64,000 nt of DNA from Parvularcula lutaonensis (GCF_014651915.1 NZ_BMXU01000002.1:377507-441506); one strand, 5' to 3'; numbered from the stretch's first letter, positions 50,855 through 58,173 are shown. The notes: generated by a model not told the origin, from the sequence alone. Translations and numbers: made by a program.

Positions 50855-51721
50855 ATGGCCCAGAAACCTTTCGGCGGAACGCATACATCTAGAAAACTCA
50901 ACGCTATCGCTGAGTACCTTAAGGTATACAATATTGCGCTCAAGAATCAGAGCTTTTCTAGGGTCTATTTCGATGCTTTCGCGGGGTCTGGAGAAATTCC
51001 CTCGACGGCTGATGAGCCCGCACTGCTCCGCGACGTTTTAGACAAGGACGACGTGATAGAGGGATCGGCAGAGCGGGCACTGCAAACACGCCCGGCGTTC
51101 GATCGATACGTGTTCTCTGAAAAGAACGGCCGGAAACTGACGGCGCTCAAGCAGCGTGTCGATGACGTTGGCTTGTCGGAAAAAAGCACCTTGCTCAGGA
51201 AAGACGCCAATGAAGCTGTCCGTGATTTCTGTCAAAGCACTGATTTCAGGACGACAAGAACTGTTATGTTCTTCGATCCGTATGGGAATCAGATTTCGTT
51301 CGAAACCCTGGAGATGATCGCTGACACCAAGGCGATCGATCTTTGGTACCTGTTTCCAGCGGGCTTGGGCGTTTTTCGTCAAGTGTCCCGTGATGGTCAG
51401 ATCCATCCCACTCACGTGGACTCGCTGAACTCTCTATACGGAACTTCTGACTGGGCTGAGCGTTTCACGCGAGAATCGCAGGTTGAGGATTTGTTCGGAT
51501 CTGTTAACCAGTCCGAAAGGCTCGTAACGCCAGACTCAGCAACTGAGTATATGCTTGAGCGTATACAGAGCAAATTCTCGGGCTATGTCCACGATGGCTG
51601 GCTACCGCTTGGTCCTAATGGACGGCATTGGTACTCATTGATTTTTGCCTCGGCGAATCCGGAACCGAAAGCCATTGGACTTTGTCGAAGACTGGTCAGT
51701 GCAGTCTATAAGAACGCGTGA
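50855..51721 (+). CDS. tcmP: Three-Cys-motif partner protein TcmP-like
   Basis: A 288-residue protein that matches the three-Cys-motif partner family by pattern. RVYFDAFAGSGEI near residue 41 resembles motif I of class I SAM-dependent methyltransferases, and TVMFFDPYGNQISFETLEMI near residue 136 resembles a catalytic DPPY-type motif. LWYLFPAGLGVFRQ follows. The stop and the start of the next gene overlap in TGATG, so translation is coupled. Codon and base use are clearly poorer in G+C than the surroundings (25 GC of 60 in 51241-51300, against 45 of 60 in 50461-50520), suggesting horizontal transfer. Methyltransferase activity is inferred only. Confidence 0.78.
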   Translation: MAQKPFGGTHTSRKLNAIAEYLKVYNIALKNQSFSRVYFDAFAGSGEIPSTADEPALLRDVLDKDDVIEGSAERALQTRPAFDRYVFSEKNGRKLTALKQRVDDVGLSEKSTLLRKDANEAVRDFCQSTDFRTTRTVMFFDPYGNQISFETLEMIADTKAIDLWYLFPAGLGVFRQVSRDGQIHPTHVDSLNSLYGTSDWAERFTRESQVEDLFGSVNQSERLVTPDSATEYMLERIQSKFSGYVHDGWLPLGPNGRHWYSLIFASANPEPKAIGLCRRLVSAVYKNA

Positions 51722-52479
51722 TGGCAACGATATCTGACATTGAGTGGACTGAAGTTACTTGGAACCCGGTGACAGGCTGTTCGATCATGTCGGCGGGATG
51801 CACCAACTGCTACGCGATGCGGATGGCGGCAAGATTGCAGTCGATGGACCATCCAAGTTATCGTAATCTGACAAGAAAATCTGGTCGGCGACATGTTTGG
51901 ACCGGAAATGTCAACCTAGTCGAGCATGCGCTCGAACTGCCGCGTTCGTGGAAAAAGCCGCGGATCGTGTTCGTAAATTCGATGTCAGATCTGTTCCATC
52001 CGAATGTCCCATTCGAATTCATCGAACAGGTGTGGTCAGTCATGGAAGTTGAAAGCCGCCACACATTCCAGCTTCTAACCAAGCGGCCAGACAGAATGCG
52101 TGAGTTTCTGATTAGCCGACAACGCGCAGTCGCGCGCAACGTCTGGATAGGCACTTCGGTAGAAGACGCTCGTGTGAAAGATCGCATTCGTTTTCTTCGC
52201 CAATGCCCTGCAGAAGTGCGGTTCGTTTCCTTTGAGCCACTGATCGGGGATGTTGGGCGTGTAAGCCTCAGCGGAATCGATTGGGCAATTGTTGGTGGCG
52301 AGTCGGGCCCCAACTCCCGCCCAATGAGTGAGGCTTGGGTCAATCGAATCTACGACTTGTGCCGAGCGTCCGGGGTGAGCTTCTTTTTCAAGCAATGGGG
52401 TGGCGTGAACAAAAAGAAGACTGGTCGGGAGTATCGAGGCCAAACTTGGGATGAGATGCCTGTGCGTGAATTCGCTTGA
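51721..52479 (+). CDS. Gp37/Gp68-like (DUF5131) three-Cys-motif protein
   Basis: A 252-residue protein. Near the N-terminus, WNPVTGCSIMSAGCTNCYAM has Cys20, Cys27 and Cys30 in a C-x6-C-x2-C arrangement that resembles a radical-SAM cluster site. IVFVNSMSDLFHPNVPF, TFQLLTKRPDRM, VRFVSFEPLIGDVG, WAIVGGESGPNSRPM and FFFKQWGG are the family blocks, seen in phages and bacteria, where it commonly sits next to TcmP. Iron-sulfur or SAM chemistry is an inference from motif shape. It overlaps tcmP by one base and shares its lower GC content. Confidence 0.82.
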   Translation: MATISDIEWTEVTWNPVTGCSIMSAGCTNCYAMRMAARLQSMDHPSYRNLTRKSGRRHVWTGNVNLVEHALELPRSWKKPRIVFVNSMSDLFHPNVPFEFIEQVWSVMEVESRHTFQLLTKRPDRMREFLISRQRAVARNVWIGTSVEDARVKDRIRFLRQCPAEVRFVSFEPLIGDVGRVSLSGIDWAIVGGESGPNSRPMSEAWVNRIYDLCRASGVSFFFKQWGGVNKKKTGREYRGQTWDEMPVREFA

Positions 52480-52544
52480 GCGGCCCCTCTGGTAGCAAAT
52501 TTCAGCTAGAAGTCGTTCGCAGCGACTAATCCCCGAGTAATAAC

Positions 52545-52556
52545 TTATCCCCGCCC
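52545..52556 (+). repeat. TTATCCCCGCCC motif, copy 1
   Basis: Identical to 53072-53083. At the same distance downstream (14 bases after the motif) both copies have a TA-containing hexamer, TATTCT here, which could be a -10 element. This copy lies 36 bases before the structured segment at 52592. Confidence 0.55.
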
Positions 52557-52591
52557 CACCAACCTGCGCTATTCTCCCAGTGTCAGCAGGA

Positions 52592-52721
52592 GCGGGGTTC
52601 GGCGGATACGCCGGAGGGGTCCCTTTCTCCTTGTTCGCCTGCTGGTCCATGAGCCCAACTCAGGCACGGCGTGCCGGCGGGGCGGACAAGAGGGGGTCAT
52701 CCCCCTCGAGGCCGAACCCGC
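52592..52721 (+). ncRNA. Candidate structured RNA between the TcmP cassette and DUF167
   Basis: An unusually strong set of paired segments: GGGTTCGGC (52595-52603) with GCCGAACCC (52711-52719) as the outer stem; a 10-bp stem CTTGTTCGCC (52630-52639) with GGCGGACAAG (52681-52690), extended past a bulged G by TGCTGG/CCGGCG (52640-52645, 52674-52679); GAGGGGG-TCAT-CCCCCTC (52690-52707); and smaller hairpins TGAG-CCCAA-CTCA (52650-52662) and GGCAC-GGC-GTGCC (52663-52675). I match it to no riboswitch, 6S, SRP or tmRNA. The strand is unknown. It could also be a leader of the DUF167 gene 43 bases further on. Confidence 0.5.
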
Positions 52722-52763
52722 CGGGCTCTGGCCTGGCGATTGTTGTTGCCGTAGGGACCCGCC

Positions 52764-53051
52764 ATGGCTGCCCGTCTTCTCCCCGTCCGTGTCACGCCCG
52801 GTGCGAAGAGGCCTTCCGTGGGCGGATGCTATGATGCGCCCTCCGGCGCGCGACTGATCGTCCGGGTAAGCCAGCCTCCCGAGGGCGGCAAGGCGAACAA
52901 GGCCGTCTGCGCGGCTGTGGCCGAGGCGCTGGGCCTGCCGCCGCGCGCCGTCACCGTCGCCAGGGGCCAGACCTCCCGCGACAAGACCCTCGCCATCGAC
53001 GAAGCGCCCCCAGACTTCGACGCGCGTGTGCAGAGGCTCCTCGACGCCTGA
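52764..53051 (+). CDS. DUF167 (YggU) family protein
   Basis: A 95-residue protein with the DUF167 core: LLPVRVTPGAKRPSVGG at the front and QPPEGGKANKAVCAAVAEAL in the middle, then VTVARGQTSRDKTLAID. Structures of this family are known but a function is not. The start at ATG 52764 has no strong Shine-Dalgarno sequence. A structured, probably transcribed element lies upstream. No yggT or proC-type neighbour is present, which is unusual. Confidence 0.9.
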   Translation: MAARLLPVRVTPGAKRPSVGGCYDAPSGARLIVRVSQPPEGGKANKAVCAAVAEALGLPPRAVTVARGQTSRDKTLAIDEAPPDFDARVQRLLDA

Positions 53052-53071
53052 GCGACCTATACGCGCAAGAG

Positions 53072-53083
53072 TTATCCCCGCCC
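53072..53083 (+). repeat. TTATCCCCGCCC motif, copy 2
   Basis: Second copy, 52 bases before the spike-base start codon. Downstream at the matching distance stands TAGGCT. Possible promoter or operator element of the head-spike operon; function not shown. Confidence 0.55.
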
Positions 53084-53135
53084 GATCCAGCGCAGTTAGG
53101 CTGTGTGCCGACGAAGATTTTAGCAGGGATAACCT

Positions 53136-53396
53136 ATGACCGACCTCACAACCCTCCGGCCGGGCCTCGAGAGTCCGCCCAGCCGTGCTTTCAGTGTGGG
53201 CCCCGACGACGCCGCTGACCTCATCACGCCCATCCGTGGCTTGATGGTCACGACCGGCGGTGACGTTTCCGTGATGACGACGGGCGGTGACACTGCCACC
53301 CTTCCGAGTCTCCAGTCAGGTGTTCAGTACGCTGTTCTAGCCACGCGAATCCTTGCCACAGGAACGACCGCGACAGGTATTGTCGGCCTCGCGTGA
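53136..53396 (+). CDS. Head-spike base protein, RCAP_rcc01079 (GhsA-like)
   Basis: An 86-residue protein that resembles the spike base family: DDAADLITPIRGLMVTTGGD near residue 24, then GGDTATLPSLQSGVQYAVLATRILATGTTATGIVGL with the last block typical of the family. In Rhodobacter capsulatus, the homologue rcc01079 (GhsA) attaches spikes to gene transfer agent heads, and the genes lie outside the main GTA cluster. Here too no capsid genes are near. It has a GCAGGGA Shine-Dalgarno sequence. Its stop overlaps the next ATG in TGATG. Confidence 0.85.
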   Translation: MTDLTTLRPGLESPPSRAFSVGPDDAADLITPIRGLMVTTGGDVSVMTTGGDTATLPSLQSGVQYAVLATRILATGTTATGIVGLA

Positions 53397-54172
53397 TGCG
53401 CCTTGGACTGACCCACGGGTTCAGCGCTGGCCGAGGCCTGCCAACTGCCGCTCCACCCCCGCCTCCCCCAAATCCGTTCTTCCAGAATGGCGAGACGGGC
53501 GTCTGGTACGACCCTTCAGATCTCTCCTCCATGTCGATTGCGCGCGACGGATCCGGGCCCTCGCCGCAAGTCGGTGACGTGGTCGGACTGATCCGCGACC
53601 TTTCTGGAAACGGCCTCGATGCGCGGGCCGGAAGCGATGCGGCGCGACCGCGGCTCGAGGTTATCGGTGGCCAGGTCGGACTGCGTTTTGACGGCGTAGA
53701 CGACACGCTGGTGACGGACCCGTTGCCAATGGGACCGGAGTTCTCGATTTTTGTAGGTATGCAGCGCTTTGGCAACGGCGTGATGCTGGGTGCCATGGAC
53801 AGCGGGCAACCGTCCATGGGTTATTTCGCCCGATCGAACCCGAATTGGTCCATGTACACCCCGATGACCAACGGCTCGAGCAGCTTCCTGAGCTCCTCGG
53901 CGCCGTCTGATAATGCCAGTCTGACGGTTCGCTGCTCGCTTACCCACCAGCACCTCTCCGTTGCAGGTGGTGCATCGAAGCAGAAAGCCCTGGCAGCACC
54001 CGTCCCGACACGGACGACGAAGCTTGTGATCGGTGACCAGCGGGTGAGCCCGAACAAGAAGATCGATGGGGCGCTCTTCGGCCTTGTCATGTTTTCGACG
54101 ACAGACGCGCCTGCGGTCCTGCGGGACGACATCGAGGCGTGGACCCAGTCAAGGACGGAGCCAACGGCATGA
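53396..54172 (+). CDS. Head-spike fibre / phage-like tail protein (GhsB-like candidate)
   Basis: A 258-residue protein. It starts with a short conserved piece and a proline run (APPPPPPNPFF), then GVWYDPSDLSSMSI, DVVGLIRDLSGNGLDARAG and ARPRLEVIGGQVGLRFDGVDD. This is the concanavalin-like lectin-fold pattern of phage and GTA fibre proteins. Such a protein could bind surface polysaccharide, as GhsB does in Rhodobacter; the specific match to GhsB is an inference from position. Coupled to the spike base by TGATG and to the next gene by ATGA. Confidence 0.75.
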   Translation: MRLGLTHGFSAGRGLPTAAPPPPPPNPFFQNGETGVWYDPSDLSSMSIARDGSGPSPQVGDVVGLIRDLSGNGLDARAGSDAARPRLEVIGGQVGLRFDGVDDTLVTDPLPMGPEFSIFVGMQRFGNGVMLGAMDSGQPSMGYFARSNPNWSMYTPMTNGSSSFLSSSAPSDNASLTVRCSLTHQHLSVAGGASKQKALAAPVPTRTTKLVIGDQRVSPNKKIDGALFGLVMFSTTDAPAVLRDDIEAWTQSRTEPTA

Positions 54173-54498
54173 AGTACGCCAAGTCCTTGGTCGCGATCGC
54201 CGCTTCGGCAGATCTTCCCAAGATCAACCAGTTGTCTCGTCGCTTCAGGCATACGGAAGTTGATTTCTCGGTCCCCTTGTCACCGGATGGTTCCTTGCCG
54301 ATCACCCATTACGGTCTCCATGCCTGGGTAACCGATCCTTGTACGAATCGATTGGCCCGAGGCCAACCGAGTGGGATGACCGTCGGGGCGACAAGGGCAG
54401 CCCGGAAGAATCTCACCTTCAGCCTCCGCGATTCGGCAGACAACCACTTCGACGGCGTGATCGGCCAGGCTCGCCTCGTCCGGGTGGTCATTCCATAG
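54169..54498 (+). CDS. Third gene of the spike operon, function unknown
   Basis: A 109-residue protein that starts inside the stop of the fibre gene (ATGA). It contains SRRFRHTEVDFSVPL, then ITHYGLHAWVTDPCTNRLA, and a C-terminal FDGVIGQARLVRV. It lacks a signal peptide. I know no family. The coupling argues for a role with the spike proteins: assembly, chaperoning or a further fibre part. Its 3' end overlaps that of fliG by 11 bases on the opposite strand. Confidence 0.6.
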   Translation: MKYAKSLVAIAASADLPKINQLSRRFRHTEVDFSVPLSPDGSLPITHYGLHAWVTDPCTNRLARGQPSGMTVGATRAARKNLTFSLRDSADNHFDGVIGQARLVRVVIP

Positions 54499-55576
54499 CT
54501 TCGTCGGGAGGCGGTTTGAAGGTGAAGCGATCCTCCTCCGCCCACCTGATAAGTGTACGCATGATCTCGGTCTGCGCTGCTTCGCCCTCAGCGGGCGGGA
54601 CTGGCGGCAGTTCCTCGACGCGCTCCCTGATCTGCTCGGCGAGACGTTGGGAGATGCTGGCCAGCAGGAACTCCGCTGTATCCGGATGGTGTTGCAAGGC
54701 ATGTTTGAGCGCCTTGTCGATGACCTTGTCGTCGATTTCGCGGAAGATGGTCGGCACGACGGTTTTTGGCAGGCGTTCCTGCAGGATGGCAAAGCGCAGG
54801 AGGCGGTTCTCGAGCTTCTGGGTCAGGTCTGGCAGGTCCTGGCGCAAAGGCTGGAGGATCGCATCCTGCGCCGCTGCGGGCATGGTGTTGAACGCTTCGG
54901 CCAGCTCCCGCGTTGCGTCGCGTGCTTCCTCCACAGGACCCGTGATCCTGTCGGCCTGTCGTTTCAGGACATGGGCGATGGCGTCATATGTCCGCGGGGC
55001 GGGTGTCCTGCCGTCAATGATCAGGCGGACGACCTCCGTGGCGACAGCAGGATCAAGCGTCTCGAGAACCGTGCCAGCGGCGAGGCGGCTGACGCGCTGC
55101 AGGACCGCAGCGAGAAGGGCAGGCCGCTCCCCCTTGAGCAGCGCCGCGAGCTGCTCTGGCGAGAGCTGCCGGACATGTTGCCACACGGCCTCGGCGTCGG
55201 AAGCATCGGCCAGGGAACCTTCGAGCTCCGGCTTGTCGAGTTGCTTTGCCTGCGGATCGTCCTCATTGGCCGCGGTCAGGGCGTTTGCGAGGGCGCGGGC
55301 TTTCTTCTGGCCACCAGCCACCACCGGGACAGGTCCATCAAGTGCGGCTATGAACTGCGCAACGGTTTCGAGGAGATCGCGCTTGGCCACCATGCCCAGG
55401 CTTTCGAACGTCGCCACAGCGCGCTCGATACGTCCCTCATCGAAATGGGCGGCCAGTCCGCGCGCCACTTCCGGCTCGAGCAGCGACAGGATGACGGCGG
55501 CGCGCTCCGGTCCGCGTAGAATGGTGCCGGGAACAGCGCTTCGCTGGGGCTCGGCAGGAAGGGATGTCTCGCTCAT
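54488..55576 (-). CDS. fliG: Flagellar motor switch protein FliG, divergent
   Basis: A 362-residue protein that aligns by eye to FliG along its length. N-terminal GPERAAVILSLLEPEVARG at residues 22-40, a middle domain with LKGERPALLAAVLQRVSRL (150-165; usual EHPQ motif altered to ERPA), and a C-terminal domain with IFREIDDKVIDKALKHALQ (277-295). The torque-helix positions that are usually Asp-Asp are Pro270-Lys271, while Arg279 (E. coli Arg297 position) is kept. It is last in fliF-fliN-fliP-fliG, with a four-base overlap to fliP. FliG couples FliF to the MotAB stator. Confidence 0.8.
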   Translation of the reverse strand: MSETSLPAEPQRSAVPGTILRGPERAAVILSLLEPEVARGLAAHFDEGRIERAVATFESLGMVAKRDLLETVAQFIAALDGPVPVVAGGQKKARALANALTAANEDDPQAKQLDKPELEGSLADASDAEAVWQHVRQLSPEQLAALLKGERPALLAAVLQRVSRLAAGTVLETLDPAVATEVVRLIIDGRTPAPRTYDAIAHVLKRQADRITGPVEEARDATRELAEAFNTMPAAAQDAILQPLRQDLPDLTQKLENRLLRFAILQERLPKTVVPTIFREIDDKVIDKALKHALQHHPDTAEFLLASISQRLAEQIRERVEELPPVPPAEGEAAQTEIMRTLIRWAEEDRFTFKPPPDEAME

Positions 55577-56316
55577 GGCAGGTATCCTCTCAACAATGCC
55601 TCAGTGATGTTCACCCAGCCATCAGCCAAAACGAAGAAGGCAAGCTTGAAGGGCAGGGCGACAACGGCGGGCGGTACCATCATCATCCCCATTGCCATCA
55701 GCACCGATGCAACGACGAGGTCGATCACCAGGAACGGAAGGAAGATGGCGAACCCGATCTGAAAGGCCCGCGTGATCTCCGACAACATGAAGGACGGGAT
55801 GAGCAGGGAAAGATCAGCAGAAGGAACGTCTGCTATGGGGCGTTCGACCGCATCAGCCAGTCGGAAGAGCGTGTCCTCGGATACGCGCGTTTCCATGAAA
55901 TCCCTAAACGGAACAATAGCAATGCCGGCGGCGTCCATCTCGTTCAGCTCCCCGTCGAGCGCGGGTTTCACCGCGGTGGTCCATGCGTCGGAAAAGACTG
56001 GCTCCATGATGAAATAGGTCAGGAAAATAGCGAGGCTGGTCATCATCATGGCGGGCGGCGCCGTCTGCAAACCCAGCGCCTGACGCAGGAAGGAAAAGAT
56101 GATCGCGATAAACGGGAAGCATGTGATCATCATGGCGATGCCCGGCGCGACCGACAGCAGCGTCACCAGGGCTACAGTCGGGATCAGCGTCTGCCTCAGC
56201 GACCGGCTGTCTTCAATGAACGCTTCGACCTCGGATGCCACTGGCTGGCTCGCTTCCTGCGCGTTTGCTGTCCCGACAGCGAGTAACGCGAGAATGATCG
56301 GCAGGAACCACCTCAT
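55573..56316 (-). CDS. fliP: Flagellar export gate protein FliP
   Basis: A 247-residue inner-membrane protein of the flagellar type III secretion gate. It has a signal peptide (LPIILALLAVGTANAQE) and four spans. The family blocks are visible: MMITCFPFIAIIFSFLRQALG, SLLIPSFMLSEITRAFQIGF and VASVLMAMGMMMVPPAVVALPFKL. Both ends overlap neighbours by four bases (fliN before, fliG after), so all four genes of this operon are coupled. Confidence 0.96.
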   Translation of the reverse strand: MRWFLPIILALLAVGTANAQEASQPVASEVEAFIEDSRSLRQTLIPTVALVTLLSVAPGIAMMITCFPFIAIIFSFLRQALGLQTAPPAMMMTSLAIFLTYFIMEPVFSDAWTTAVKPALDGELNEMDAAGIAIVPFRDFMETRVSEDTLFRLADAVERPIADVPSADLSLLIPSFMLSEITRAFQIGFAIFLPFLVIDLVVASVLMAMGMMMVPPAVVALPFKLAFFVLADGWVNITEALLRGYLP

Positions 56317-56597
56317 TGTCTCGGAAACCCTTTCGTTTCAGTGATCCTCAGTCTCAAGCCCTCGCCATTCTCGGCCTCTTCCAGTTCGCCTCGGGCAATG
56401 ACGTGGCCATTGGCGCAGAGCTCCAGCGGACGATCCGCACTTTCCCGAAGGGCGACCACGGCACCTTCCGACAGCGACGTCAGGTCACGGAGGGACATGA
56501 CGCTCGTCCCTACCCGGACCGAAAGCTCAATCTTGAGGCTGGAGATGTTCTCCGGGAGTGCAGGGGTTTCGGGAGCGGGGTTCGGTTCAGCAGTCAT
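56313..56597 (-). CDS. fliN: Flagellar motor switch protein FliN
   Basis: A 94-residue protein with a single SpoA/FliN C-terminal domain: SSLKIELSVRVGTSVMSLRDL, then SEGAVVALRESADRPLELCANGHVIARGEL. FliN forms the lower ring of the C-ring and binds CheY-P with FliM. It overlaps fliF by four bases upstream and fliP by four bases downstream. fliM is not in this window. Confidence 0.93.
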   Translation of the reverse strand: MTAEPNPAPETPALPENISSLKIELSVRVGTSVMSLRDLTSLSEGAVVALRESADRPLELCANGHVIARGELEEAENGEGLRLRITETKGFPRQ

Positions 56598-58072
56598 GCG
56601 GCTTCCTCCTTGTCGTCGAGCCAGGCATTGAGAAGGGTGGCTGCAGCATCGGGCCGCTCAGCGCTCCGACTACGGAGGAGAAGGAGCGGGTCCTGCTCGG
56701 CCGAGGAGGGCCTCTCGAAGTCCAGCTCGCCAGCGATGATCTCAGCAGATGCGGATCCTCCGGGTTTCGTCATGATCGGCTTCAGGACGAACAGGCCGAA
56801 GGCGAGGAGGGTCAGGCTGGCCGCGCCGATTTCCACCATGCGGGAGACCGGCAACTGTGCGAGCATTCCGGGGGCTTCGACGGGTTCGTCCAGAACAGGA
56901 GCCTCGAAAGGGAGTGAACGGACGGTCAGAGTATCGCCCCGCTGTTCGTTGATCCCGGCAGCAGCTTCAACCAATGCTCTCAGGGCATCGACTTCCTCCG
57001 CAGAGCGTGGAAGCGGTTCGCCGTTTTCGTCCACGGGCTGGTTGATGAGGACTGCGACCGACAGGCGCTCAATACCGCCAGGCATGAGCTCGATGCGCCG
57101 ATCCGTGGAGCTCACGGCGAAGGCGACCTCCTCGCGGAGTTCCTGGTCCACCGATGCCTTGGTTTCGGGTTCCACAACGTCCTCGGGCAGGTCGGATGCG
57201 ACGGTGACCGGGCCATTGCGGTTTTCGTCGGTACTGCGCGCTTCCTCGCGACTGCGCGCAGTCACGACGGCGCTGTCGGGGTCATAGGCGCGTTCTTCGA
57301 TCTCTTCGCGCCGCCTGATGATGTCCATGGCTACGCTCACCCGTGCATTGCCTGGTCCGACACGGGCTTCCAGGAGGGCAAGGAGGCTCCGCTCGAGCTC
57401 GTCGGCGCGGCGATCCGAGCCAGAAGCGACCTCGGCATCATCCGTAGTTAGAAGGCCGCGGGCCACGTCGATCACTGCGACATCGCTCGCGGCAAGTTTC
57501 GGCACAGCGAGAGCCGTGAGGTAGCGGATGGCCCTCACCTGCCCGTCTGAAAGGCCGCCGGGCGCGGTGAGGGTGACAGATGCCGTCCTGTTGTCATCAC
57601 GGCGGCCGAAAGCCCCGCGCTGGGGTGTGCCGATATGAACGCGCGCGGCCTTGACGCCGGGAATAGTCATCAGTGTGCGGGCGATCTCGCCCTCCTTGGC
57701 GCGCCAGTAGGTTGCGGAGAACATCTCGGAGGTCGTGGAAAAGCCATCGAGACTGTCGAGGAGTTCGTAGCCTTCGTTCGCCGGGGCGGGCAGGCTCTGC
57801 TGGGCGAGCGTCAGACGAAGGCGGTCGCGGTCCTTGGCGGGCACGTAGATGCTGCCATTCCTGACATCGTAGTTTGTCCCCGCAGCGTCGAGCGCGGCGA
57901 CAATGTCACCGGCCGCCGCGTCGTCAAGGCCTGCGTAGAGGAGAGCCATGTCCGGCTTGCTGACCATGCGCACCATGACAGCAACCAGGACCAGCGCGAC
58001 GCTTGCCCCGGCAATGGCGATAATTCGTTGGCGGAGAGTCCAGCCTTTGAATCGTTCGAGGAGAGTATCCAT
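56594..58072 (-). CDS. fliF: Flagellar MS-ring protein FliF
   Basis: A 492-residue inner-membrane ring protein, somewhat shorter than the usual 540-560. An N-terminal span (IIAIAGASVALVLVAVMV) is followed by the ring-building motif YVPAKDRDRLRLTLAQQSLPAP, EGEIARTLMTIPGVKAARVHI and VAVIDVARGLL, then a disordered region and a second span near residue 420 (IGAASLTLLAFGLFVLKPI). The C-terminal tail, EQDPLLLLRSR to LLNAWLDDKEEAA, should bind FliG. First gene of fliF-fliN-fliP-fliG; start at ATG 58072 before DTLLERFKGW. Confidence 0.96.
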   Translation of the reverse strand: MDTLLERFKGWTLRQRIIAIAGASVALVLVAVMVRMVSKPDMALLYAGLDDAAAGDIVAALDAAGTNYDVRNGSIYVPAKDRDRLRLTLAQQSLPAPANEGYELLDSLDGFSTTSEMFSATYWRAKEGEIARTLMTIPGVKAARVHIGTPQRGAFGRRDDNRTASVTLTAPGGLSDGQVRAIRYLTALAVPKLAASDVAVIDVARGLLTTDDAEVASGSDRRADELERSLLALLEARVGPGNARVSVAMDIIRRREEIEERAYDPDSAVVTARSREEARSTDENRNGPVTVASDLPEDVVEPETKASVDQELREEVAFAVSSTDRRIELMPGGIERLSVAVLINQPVDENGEPLPRSAEEVDALRALVEAAAGINEQRGDTLTVRSLPFEAPVLDEPVEAPGMLAQLPVSRMVEIGAASLTLLAFGLFVLKPIMTKPGGSASAEIIAGELDFERPSSAEQDPLLLLRSRSAERPDAAATLLNAWLDDKEEAA

Positions 58073-58116
58073 ACCCTGAGCACCTTCAACCTGAGGTGGA
58101 TATGGTCACCAAATTC

Positions 58117-58136
58117 TTAAGAGAGTGTTTACCTAT
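58117..58136 (+). promoter_or_regulatory. Candidate CtrA site between divergent fliF and fliL
   Basis: TTAA-N7-TTTACCTAT at 58117-58136 is close to the CtrA consensus TTAA-N7-TTAACCAT: 11 of the 12 fixed bases match if one base is allowed to slip in ACC(T)AT, and TTTA replaces TTAA at one base. It is the only good match in the 101-base intergenic space. CtrA directly controls fliF and fliL-type genes in Caulobacter, so a role here is plausible but not shown. Confidence 0.5.
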
Positions 58137-58173
58137 GGTTGCAATACCGGCATGGTGAACAGGTGAGGTTGCC

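Noticed and set aside
52545-52556. TTATCCCCG as a DnaA box
   Set aside because: It differs from TTATCCACA at two of nine positions and there is no cluster of boxes or AT-rich unwinding region; replication origin not supported.
52580-52834. An 84-codon frame over the structured element
   Set aside because: Composition follows the palindromic DNA, no protein feature, and it runs into the DUF167 gene in another frame. The RNA explanation fits better, though a small protein is not excluded.
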